From contig NZ_KB893064.1 of NCBI RefSeq assembly GCF_000373985.1, positions 1 through 49,847 of the forward strand: a DNA stretch of 49,847 bases. Direction: 5' to 3'. Below, one piece after another: positions 1 through 6,938 of this stretch; position 1 is the stretch's first letter, and each line of letters opens with the position of its first letter. The position numbers were made by a program, and so were the translations under genes. This DNA is from Desulfobacter curvatus DSM 3379. Its GTDB lineage: Bacteria > Desulfobacterota > Desulfobacteria > Desulfobacterales > Desulfobacteraceae. The notes beneath the pieces were generated by a model that worked only from the letters and a program-made list of their open reading frames with translations, was not told the DNA's origin and ran no database searches.

Positions 1-2
1 GT

Positions 3-53
3 TTTTTGCACAACGAACTGTTGGACTTCCATGAAGAGGTACCACGTATATAA
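3..53 (+). CDS. possible C-terminal tail of a gene entering from the left edge
   Basis: The third forward frame is open from the window edge for 16 codons and stops at TAA 51-53. The residues read FLHNELLDFHEEVPRI. This could be the end of a real protein or chance. It is too short to assign to a family. Confidence 0.2.
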   Translation, partial: FLHNELLDFHEEVPRI

Positions 54-465
54 AACTTTTATAGTATAAACCGACCGCCGCTGATGATTTAAAAAGTTGT
101 CTTCTGTGCTTGAATTGTTATCCGAAAGAGATAGCTTTATTGATTTGATACCTTCAATTTGTAACGGTAATAAAAGTGTTGTGGAACAAAAAGCCATACA
201 ACCAATGGAACGCTATTCCCTTTTTTGAGGGGAGTGTTTCATATAAAAATAAAATACCGGATACTGCAAAAAAATGATTCCAATTCTTGATATCATATTG
301 AAAGAAGTGATATTCCGATGTCATTGTGTATAACCGCCACGGACTGACCTGACCGATCAGCACCCAGGCTAAATCCACAAGAAAATTGAAAGATCTATGT
401 AGATTACACAGACTTTCTTAAAAAGACAAGCGCCATAAACATGATTTAAAAATTAAGATAACGCC
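54..465. other. gene-poor stretch before the BrxC-like gene
   Basis: About 410 AT-rich bases with no convincing gene. A 74-codon minus-strand frame at 154-378 contains some hydrophobic residues but has no recognisable family and no good ribosome site, so I do not call it. An in-frame TAA sits four codons before the ATG at 466, so the following gene does not extend into this stretch. Confidence 0.6.
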
Positions 466-1560
466 ATGATACCGATCCGGCTTCTTAAAAAAATTGAACT
501 TGGGCCCAGGCAGATGACCTTTGGATTTGACGACTCAAATGCCATAGATCTGGATTTTGTATATTCATTTATTGAAAAAGAATGCCGGACCCAAGGCCCA
601 GTACCACTGCACTGCCTGATTGAAGCACAACACCTTATATCCAGGATACCCGAACCCCAGGATATCCTGCAGGCTGTTTTCTGGCTGGCTGAGGAACTAA
701 AAATTCATCTGTATGTTGTAGACCATCCCGTTTCCCCCTTTCAAGCCAAACAGACGCTGCTCAAAAATGTGGACAGCACCATAGACATTGTAATCAACCA
801 GCCGGTGGATGAAAACCGCTTTGCCCGGGCAAAGGATACAGCAGAAACGTTCCTGCCGTCTTTACCAAGGGATTCGGATCAATACACCTTTTCCCGTGCG
901 GTTGCCAATGAACTCGAATCATGGCACACCCGGCTCACCGCATACCGGGACCATGCAGGGCAGCCAAACCTGCCGGGTAAATCCCTGATCAATAATTGCA
1001 TAGTCCTCATGGACAGGCTGCTTGAACAAAAAGATTCCCATGCCATCATTCTGGCTCTTGTCAAATATCAGTCAAAAATACCGGAATTGGCGGGCAATGT
1101 GCAGATGCTTTCTGATTTTTATACCCACAAGTGCTCATTCTGGATCACCTTTGCCGAACAGATGGAAGATTTTAAACAAAACATGGAAATGATCCGTGAC
1201 AACAAACAGATCCATTCAATTTACCGCAAACTCAAGGGAATACTCAACCATTCCCATCCCTTTGCCCAGGTTGAAAAAGCAGAACAGCTGTTGCCCGAAC
1301 TAAAAGAATTTCATAACCGGATTGAACAGGAAAAAACGGAACGCCTTCGCAAAGCGTGTCTTGAACAGACCGACAAAATGATACGCAAACTGAGCGCATT
1401 GTTTGACACCTTTGACGCCGAAGATGAATACAGAAACAACACATTGCATGAACTCAGAGCGTTAAATAAAAAAATTGGGTCACGCCGGGATATGGATGAA
1501 ATCAAAACACTATTCAACGATGCCAAAGACCTGTTCGTGGACATCATAGAGACGATGTAA
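466..1560 (+). CDS. BrxC-like C-terminal protein (BREX remnant or standalone)
   Basis: A 364-residue soluble, helix-rich protein. From about residue 140 onward it follows the layout I know from the C-terminus of the BREX phage-defence ATPase BrxC: an LPGKSLI segment (about 170), a leucine-rich stretch with LLEQKDS, an L-x-DFY-T segment (about 215-220), an IL-x-HSHPFAQV segment (about 260) and a terminal coiled coil. BrxC is normally about 1,200 residues with an N-terminal P-loop. No P-loop is present here, and no brxA, brxB, pglX or pglZ gene is adjacent. ATG 466 is the first start after an in-frame TAA and its ribosome site is weak. Either the protein is a decayed BREX remnant that remains open, or it is a separate short family. 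That it codes is fairly sure; the BrxC relationship is inferred by eye. Confidence 0.6.
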   Translation: MIPIRLLKKIELGPRQMTFGFDDSNAIDLDFVYSFIEKECRTQGPVPLHCLIEAQHLISRIPEPQDILQAVFWLAEELKIHLYVVDHPVSPFQAKQTLLKNVDSTIDIVINQPVDENRFARAKDTAETFLPSLPRDSDQYTFSRAVANELESWHTRLTAYRDHAGQPNLPGKSLINNCIVLMDRLLEQKDSHAIILALVKYQSKIPELAGNVQMLSDFYTHKCSFWITFAEQMEDFKQNMEMIRDNKQIHSIYRKLKGILNHSHPFAQVEKAEQLLPELKEFHNRIEQEKTERLRKACLEQTDKMIRKLSALFDTFDAEDEYRNNTLHELRALNKKIGSRRDMDEIKTLFNDAKDLFVDIIETM

Positions 1561-2245
1561 TAAGTGCTTTGTCCATGACCTCAAATATAAAAAAACATGG
1601 AGATCAATCAATATTAATTGATTCTTGGCATTCCAAGGCAGGCACAATTTATGGGAGTTTGAATAATCTTGGAACAGAGTTCAATCATATCCATTATTGA
1701 TTTTTTTACCGATACTTTTATCTATTTCTTTCGCATTGTGTGATATAGCAATTATGAAATTTTTGAAACAATATTAATTCAAATCAACTTACTTTAAATT
1801 TAGAGAGTTACATTGACAATTAAGGGAAACCCTTAGGAAATATACCACCCCAAAAACCCACATATTTTTCTCACTAAAAAACTACCCAAAAAGCCTGTGA
1901 ATGTTGACAATCAAAGCATTCGGCAATTTTATATTTTGGCATAAAATTCGCATAAAATTCAAGCAATCTGTTTATTATAACATGCATTATTTAGATAGGC
2001 TCAAGGTCAAAACAAAATTGCCATCTGCTTGTATTTTAAGCCACCTTAAGCGTTACGCCAAGGGAATAGATATTACCCAACATGCTTCTTGGCATGCTTT
2101 GGCAACAGCTTAAAATCCGGCGTATCTTAGGCCCATCGAATCCTAACCATAGGCCGAAAACAACGAGCGGCAATGGGTAAAAACACTTTCAGAAGTATTT
2201 TTTCAATAAAAGCCTGGGGATCATAATCAGGCAAGGAGTTACTTG
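1561..2245. other. long AT-rich intergenic region
   Basis: About 680 bases without a gene I can support. It holds small inverted repeats, such as the arms AATCAAT/ATTGATT at 1606-1623 and TAAGGG/CCCTTA at 1821-1835. A 70-codon forward frame at 1901-2113 lacks a ribosome site and resembles no family. The promoter of the exported protein at 2246 must lie near the right end. Confidence 0.5.
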
Positions 2246-3007
2246 ATGACACAATCAAAAAAAATAGGATGGGTATCAGTTCTTTTCGTATTAATGTTTT
2301 CCCTGCATCCAGGTATTGTGGCGGCATCGGATTCAACAACAATTCCTTTTCCAGGAAATGGTTATGTGGGTGTTTGTTTACATACAGAAATACCTGTTGA
2401 CCTGATGCAGATGATTTTTGCCATCACGGGTCAGACTGCAATGACTCATTGCTGGGTCACGGCAACTGTGAATGGGGTTCAGGGTGCTATCCATTCAGAC
2501 GGTCGCATCCGCGAAGACGGCTTAAACGGTGTCCATTTTCTTTGTTGGTCCGACTTGTTAAATCTTTGTGCACAAGGGTCCATCCGGTTATTTAAGCCGA
2601 ATAAAAAGGCCATCGGATATGCAGAACTTGAGGGGCTTGGTATCAATTTTTACGGCATCCCACCGTTTTTCATGAAATTACTGGCTCACCGGCTGGGAAA
2701 TCTCATGATAAACATCTGGATACAAGAAATGCTTGCGTACTCCGGAGTTCCATATGATTTGGATTTCATGCCTTCGGATGATGAGATTTACTGCTCTGAA
2801 CTACTGGCCCATGGATGGAACAATACAGGATCTTCTTTTGAACTGTTTCCATCGCAAAAAGCCGACACCCTGGACGGATGGAGCACGGTTGGGCCGCTGT
2901 TGGAACCCTTAGGATATAGCATTACCGAAGAGACGGATGTTTACAATATAACATATATCTTGAGCGATGAAATCCGCCCCTATTTTAAAGAAATAAGCTT
3001 AGATTAA
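2246..3007 (+). CDS. exported YiiX-like permuted papain-fold hydrolase
   Basis: A 253-residue protein with an N-terminal signal peptide (KK, then a hydrophobic stretch, then a VAAS-type cleavage site near residue 28). The body fits the YiiX/YebB branch of permuted NlpC/P60 hydrolases. That fold carries an early histidine, matching THCWV near residue 68, and a late catalytic cysteine preceded by an aspartate-rich YDLDF segment, matching the YCSEL segment near residue 188. Such enzymes act on amide or lipid-acyl bonds, and this one would do so outside the cytoplasm. I chose ATG 2246 over an in-frame TTG three bases earlier because AAGGAG at 2233-2238 sits seven bases upstream. It is monocistronic. 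The substrate cannot be told. Confidence 0.7.
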   Translation: MTQSKKIGWVSVLFVLMFSLHPGIVAASDSTTIPFPGNGYVGVCLHTEIPVDLMQMIFAITGQTAMTHCWVTATVNGVQGAIHSDGRIREDGLNGVHFLCWSDLLNLCAQGSIRLFKPNKKAIGYAELEGLGINFYGIPPFFMKLLAHRLGNLMINIWIQEMLAYSGVPYDLDFMPSDDEIYCSELLAHGWNNTGSSFELFPSQKADTLDGWSTVGPLLEPLGYSITEETDVYNITYILSDEIRPYFKEISLD

Positions 3008-3044
3008 ACCGACAGAAAGACATTTTCCTTCCTAACAAACATCA

Positions 3045-3076
3045 GGCCACAGGCGCAACATAATGTGTCTGTGGCC
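3045..3076 (+). terminator. hairpin after the YiiX-like gene
   Basis: Perfect 8-base arms GGCCACAG and CTGTGGCC enclose a 16-base loop, 38 bases past the stop codon of the preceding gene. No T-run follows, so it may be a weak or factor-dependent terminator. Confidence 0.4.
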
Positions 3077-3365
3077 CTTGCAGAAAAAAGGGACGTATCA
3101 AAATTTCAGCATTAGGATGGGTTGCAACAGAAATTACCAAAACAAACCTACTTTCCGGGCCGGACAAATAATGGTGTCGATTTGTGCAGACGAAATATAG
3201 CCAACCTCTTCCAACCGTTGCTGCACATCAAATCTCCCCTTTATTTACCTTCTTGTAATTGCCCCCCTAAAGAATTATACATAGCAATCACACGATTAAA
3301 AGGGCAAGCATATATATCCCATGATAATGGACGGCCCGGCCAGTTTAAATATTTAGGTGAATATC
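3077..3365. other. intergenic region before tesB
   Basis: About 290 bases. A forward frame at 3122-3376 runs into the tesB start in a different frame and has no ribosome site or recognisable content, so it is not called. Confidence 0.4.
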
Positions 3366-4253
3366 ATGCCAGATGATGCCAGACAAAATGTACTTAAAGA
3401 ACTTCTGGGGTTGCTCAGCCTGGAAAAAATTGAAGAGGATCTCTTTCGGGGCCAGAGCCAGGATTTGGGATACGGCGCCGTATTCGGCGGCCAGGTCCTG
3501 GGCCAGGCATTGTCTGCAGCCTCCCGCACAGTGCCGGACCATCTTTGTGCCCACAGCCTGCACGGATATTTCCTCCGGGCCGGAGATGCCGCCCGGCCCA
3601 TTGTCTATATGGTGGAGCGCACCCGGGACGGCCACTCGTTCACCACCCGTCGGGTCAAGGCCGTACAAAAGGGCCGGACCATCTTTTCCATGTCAGCCTC
3701 ATTTCACAAACTTGAAGAGGGATTTGATCACCAGGACCCCATGCCCGAGGTTAAAGGCCCTGACGGTCTGGAAAGTGATTACGACATGATCGTGCGCTAT
3801 GCAGACAAGATTCCTGAAGATATCGCAAAAAAACTGTTGTATCCCAACCCCATTGAACTGCGGGCCGTCAATCCGGTAAATCCCTTCCATCCCGTTCCCA
3901 TGCCCCCGGACAAGTATGTCTGGTTCAGGGCCACCGGTCCCTTGCCTGACGATGCCGCAACCCACAGGTATATGCTGGCCTATGCATCGGATTTTCACCT
4001 GGTCCCCACAGCCCTTTATCCCCATGGCAAAACCTTCTGGTCCCCGGACATGCAGGTGGCAAGCCTGGATCATGCCATCTGGTTCCACAGGGATTTCAGG
4101 ATGGACGACTGGTTGCTCTACGTGATCCACAGTCCCAGTGCAGCCATGGCCCGGGGACTTAATCGCGGTGCCATCTACACCCGGGACGGGAAACTTGTGG
4201 CCAGCGTGGTCCAGGAAGGACTGATCAGAAGGTTGGACAAAAACAAAGTATAA
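3366..4253 (+). CDS. tesB: acyl-CoA thioesterase II
   Basis: A 295-residue cytoplasmic enzyme that hydrolyses medium- and long-chain acyl-CoA to the free acid and CoA. It shows the TesB double-hotdog layout: an N-terminal hotdog with the YGAVFGGQVLGQAL and HSLHGYFLRAGD segments, and a C-terminal hotdog with the ASDFHLVPTAL, MQVASLDHAIWFH and VVQEGLIR segments. These supply the Asp, the polar residue and the Gln of the known Asp-Thr-Gln catalytic set. Length matches E. coli TesB (286). ATG 3366 is preceded by AGGTGA at 3355-3360; an in-frame GTG at 3357 is less likely. It stands alone, but the acyl-CoA ligase at 31954 and the thioesterase at 19588 suggest active acyl-CoA turnover. Confidence 0.92.
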   Translation: MPDDARQNVLKELLGLLSLEKIEEDLFRGQSQDLGYGAVFGGQVLGQALSAASRTVPDHLCAHSLHGYFLRAGDAARPIVYMVERTRDGHSFTTRRVKAVQKGRTIFSMSASFHKLEEGFDHQDPMPEVKGPDGLESDYDMIVRYADKIPEDIAKKLLYPNPIELRAVNPVNPFHPVPMPPDKYVWFRATGPLPDDAATHRYMLAYASDFHLVPTALYPHGKTFWSPDMQVASLDHAIWFHRDFRMDDWLLYVIHSPSAAMARGLNRGAIYTRDGKLVASVVQEGLIRRLDKNKV

Positions 4254-4268
4254 GGTGAACCGTGTGTT

Positions 4269-4661
4269 TCACTGCTTTTCTGCAATCAAGCCGGCTCTGA
4301 TCGTGCGAATCAGATTGGCAAGCATCAGTAAAATCAGTGCCCAGAACACCACCCAGGCGGCGGTGTCAAATTGCGGTCCGCCTGCAATGGCGGCATACAC
4401 ATAGGGCAACAGGGTATTAACCAGCACGACGAGTCCCCAGAAAAGGACCTTGGGCCATGCCATGACCCGGCCGCTCAGGGAGTTGACCAGCCGGGCACAC
4501 CCCACAATAAATCCGGGCACGGTGATCATGTCAAGGAATAGAAATACCAGGGGATCTATCCCCCGGCTTTCCAGAAGGTCTTTGAATACCACATACTTTA
4601 CAATATCGTAGCACCACAGAAAGCACATGCCCGAAACTTCATGGCACCTTCTAATTTTCAT
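4269..4661 (-). CDS. small integral membrane protein downstream of the Lgt-like gene
   Basis: About 130 residues with three or four hydrophobic segments (for example VFLFLDMITVPGFIVG, VLFWGLVVLVNTLLPYVYAAI and VVFWALILLMLANLI). I do not recognise the family. It begins seven bases after the stop of the Lgt-like gene and ends the same minus-strand run (decarboxylase, Lgt-like protein, this protein), so it may serve the same membrane-lipid process. An in-frame TTG at 4667 is an alternative start; ATG 4661 is preferred. No clear ribosome site is seen, which suggests translational coupling to the gene before it. Confidence 0.65.
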   Translation of the reverse strand: MKIRRCHEVSGMCFLWCYDIVKYVVFKDLLESRGIDPLVFLFLDMITVPGFIVGCARLVNSLSGRVMAWPKVLFWGLVVLVNTLLPYVYAAIAGGPQFDTAAWVVFWALILLMLANLIRTIRAGLIAEKQ

Positions 4662-4667
4662 GATCAA

Positions 4668-5717
4668 TTAAATATTGTCTTTAACCACATGAAAGGAAAT
4701 TTTTGATGCAGTAACAGTGCTTCGGCCCGAATGAAGAAAACCAACAATCCAGACGCCCTGGAAAAACAAAATCATGCCCGGATGCCACAGGGCTTTAAAT
4801 CCTTTATCCAGGGAAACGGCCACCTCGGGATCAGGGAAAAAGGCCAGGAGCGCAATAGTATAAGCAATGGCTGCCAGGGCCATGATCTGGTACATGGAAA
4901 ATTTGCGTTGGCCCCTGAAATCCGCCCGGAAAAATTCAGACACCACCCGCCATACCTGGGTCACCACCAGGGTTTCCACAAGAGCGGTTCCGGCAAAGCC
5001 CCGGAGAAACAGCAAGGTCCCGGCAAGAGCAGATATCGCATAAATCACGGCGGTGATGATCTGGATGGGAATCAATGCTTCACCGGCCAGATCCGATGCA
5101 TAGGCCACTTTTTTGGTCTCCCCTGTAAAGACCACATTAAAATGTTCAAACAGTTTGCGGGTGCGCCCGGTACACTGGTTCAACGGCTTGCCGTAACAGC
5201 ACCCAAAGCTCAGGCAGGCAAGACGCCCCAAAGACTCCCCGAAGGTATACCCAATGCTTAAACAAGCCAGCATCACCGCAACGGGCACATGAAATTTAAA
5301 GGCTGCGCCCAACGTGGCATTCACCAGCATGATGATCCAGGGGGCGGTCACCACACCGGCAAACACGGCCCCGCCAATGGTCAGGGTGGCTTTTTTCTTT
5401 TCAACAATCCGGGCAATAATTTTAGACGCCGGAATGGTTACAGCCAGAATCAGAACCGTCAACAGCACCAAAACAGGGATGGGCATCCCGGCCGATGCGG
5501 CCAGAATCACGGCCATGATCACGCCAAAGGTATACGCATTGGCGGACAAAAGCCCGTACCAGGTCAAATTCATCCCCCGCCACTGGCCCTGGTCCATCTT
5601 TTCCAAGGGGAACGCCGCCACCATCTGCCACTTCTCTTTGGGCAGGGTTTTAAATCCCCAGCCCAGTACAAGACCCATCAATAACCCCAGCCCAACAACA
5701 AAAAAAACAGGCGTCAT
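4668..5717 (-). CDS. Lgt-fold membrane protein (prolipoprotein diacylglyceryl transferase-like)
   Basis: A 349-residue protein with about eight membrane segments. The centre carries GESLGRLACLSFGCCYGKPL, matching the GR-x-GC...GCCYG signature of the Lgt superfamily. True Lgt transfers diacylglycerol from phosphatidylglycerol to lipoprotein cysteines. The GCCYG branch is often annotated as Lgt, but its function is unproven, and the classical HGG-type region of Lgt is not obvious here. The true start is ATG 5717, because the AGGAGA ribosome site lies just upstream and the start overlaps the TAA of the phosphatidylserine decarboxylase gene by one base (TAATG). That points to strict coupling and a shared phospholipid-related role. 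The longer open frame up to 5945 is an artefact of overlap with that gene. Confidence 0.75.
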   Translation of the reverse strand: MTPVFFVVGLGLLMGLVLGWGFKTLPKEKWQMVAAFPLEKMDQGQWRGMNLTWYGLLSANAYTFGVIMAVILAASAGMPIPVLVLLTVLILAVTIPASKIIARIVEKKKATLTIGGAVFAGVVTAPWIIMLVNATLGAAFKFHVPVAVMLACLSIGYTFGESLGRLACLSFGCCYGKPLNQCTGRTRKLFEHFNVVFTGETKKVAYASDLAGEALIPIQIITAVIYAISALAGTLLFLRGFAGTALVETLVVTQVWRVVSEFFRADFRGQRKFSMYQIMALAAIAYTIALLAFFPDPEVAVSLDKGFKALWHPGMILFFQGVWIVGFLHSGRSTVTASKISFHVVKDNI

Positions 5718-6748
5718 TACACATCTCCTAAAGATGCAGTTTCTGCACAAGCGCAGGCGTGGCCGATCCCTGAACGTACGGTCACTTCGGTTTCCACAAG
5801 GGGCCTGCCAAACCCTTCGCTGAAACGGCTGCTCACATCGGTGCGCATCTGGTTTTCCAGTAAATCTTTGGAAAAACAGATGCGCTGGTTTTGAAATATC
5901 ACAATGGTTGTGGATGATCCCGGACGGTACAAACTTTTTGGGCACCCCTTTTTCATGAAAAGTCCGGGCATTACATTCTGGGGATTTTCATATCCCGTTC
6001 CACTGTAACACTGGACAATTTTTCCGATCATCATGGCCACCACTTCCACCATGCACACAAGCCCGCATCCGGTGCCCCCGGGCACATCCGTATCAATGAT
6101 AGTGACCACCCGCCGATTCTTCGAATAGGGCGTCACCTCCCGGACCACAGCCCCGGGGTTGCAGGAATGAAAATGCCCGTCTATCTCATAAATATCCAAT
6201 ACAATTCCTGCAACGGGCGTATGATTATAGTGATATTTATCCGGGGTAAGCCGGGTCACAGCGAAACTACCCTGGTCAAAGGCGTAAAGCCACTGGGGTT
6301 TATCCCGGCCGATAAGCTCACAAAAATCAAAAAACTTGCCTTTGATAAACAGGACGGACTTTTTTGAAAAAGCCCCCACCAGAAGACGTGAATCAGCTGG
6401 AGAGACTACAGCATCAGCGTCTTCCGGCATGGGGCGAAGTTGTTCATACCGAATTTTGCGTTCAAAAACTTTTCGAAGGGTATCAAGTGCTGCAGGGTCT
6501 CCCACCACCTCATTTAAATCAATGCCATGGGTAGCTAGAAAATTCCCGGCATCACCCGGGGGAATCAAAAAAGGCAGGTCATAGGAAACAGCCCCGATCA
6601 GGCTGGACATCCGAGCCGAAATCATTAGACGAAACAAAAAAGAAGCATTTTCGCGAATCGGCGAATAAATGGTGCTGATAACGGGATCTGCTTTAAGGAT
6701 CTCGGTTTTGACCTGCCGGGTTTTGCGGTCTATATATTGATGTTTCAT
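5717..6748 (-). CDS. psd: phosphatidylserine decarboxylase proenzyme
   Basis: A 343-residue pyruvoyl enzyme precursor that makes phosphatidylethanolamine from phosphatidylserine at the membrane. The family landmarks are present. VSPAD (Asp119) and KYHYNH (His173) match the Asp and His of the self-cleaving triad. YRPGSSTTIVIF near residues 274-285 carries the cleavage Gly277-Ser278; here it reads GSS, a natural variant of the common LGST. The FDQGSFAVTRL segment near 157-167 is also typical. ATG 6748 is the first start of the open frame. The gene leads a coupled minus-strand group with the Lgt-like protein and a small membrane protein. The Cys-rich tail (HACACAE) is unusual and of unknown meaning. 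Confidence 0.9.
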   Translation of the reverse strand: MKHQYIDRKTRQVKTEILKADPVISTIYSPIRENASFLFRLMISARMSSLIGAVSYDLPFLIPPGDAGNFLATHGIDLNEVVGDPAALDTLRKVFERKIRYEQLRPMPEDADAVVSPADSRLLVGAFSKKSVLFIKGKFFDFCELIGRDKPQWLYAFDQGSFAVTRLTPDKYHYNHTPVAGIVLDIYEIDGHFHSCNPGAVVREVTPYSKNRRVVTIIDTDVPGGTGCGLVCMVEVVAMMIGKIVQCYSGTGYENPQNVMPGLFMKKGCPKSLYRPGSSTTIVIFQNQRICFSKDLLENQMRTDVSSRFSEGFGRPLVETEVTVRSGIGHACACAETASLGDV

Positions 6749-6853
6749 AATGCAGGCATTATGCCCGCACTTTGTTTTAACCGTGTTAATTTACGACTAA
6801 AAGAATATGTGTGACGTATGAGAAAATCTTGAGATGTGCACAAACACCTATTA

Positions 6854-6910
6854 GGCGGATTTGCCGCTGATGCCGGGTCCGCATCCCAGCCGGCCAAACA
6901 GCGGTCCGCC
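6854..6910 (-). terminator. large GC-rich hairpin behind the NACHT-FGE gene
   Basis: Nested inverted repeats: GGCGGA (6854-6859) with TCCGCC (6905-6910), CCGCTG (6864-6869) with CAGCGG (6899-6904), and GCCGG (6872-6876) with CCGGC (6890-6894). The hairpin starts 29 bases past the stop codon, in DNA much richer in GC than the flank. No T-run follows, so a simple terminator is not certain. In DGR target genes a hairpin just behind the variable region helps homing, which is an alternative reading here. Confidence 0.55.
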
Positions 6911-6938
6911 GTTCCCCTCCGGGACGATGCGCCTTCCT

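Noticed and set aside
3122..3376. 84-codon forward frame before tesB
   Set aside because: No ribosome site, no recognisable content, and it runs into the tesB start region in another frame.
5289..5823. Forward frames opposite the Lgt-like gene
   Set aside because: They are complements of a clear membrane-protein gene with an ideal start and coupling to psd.
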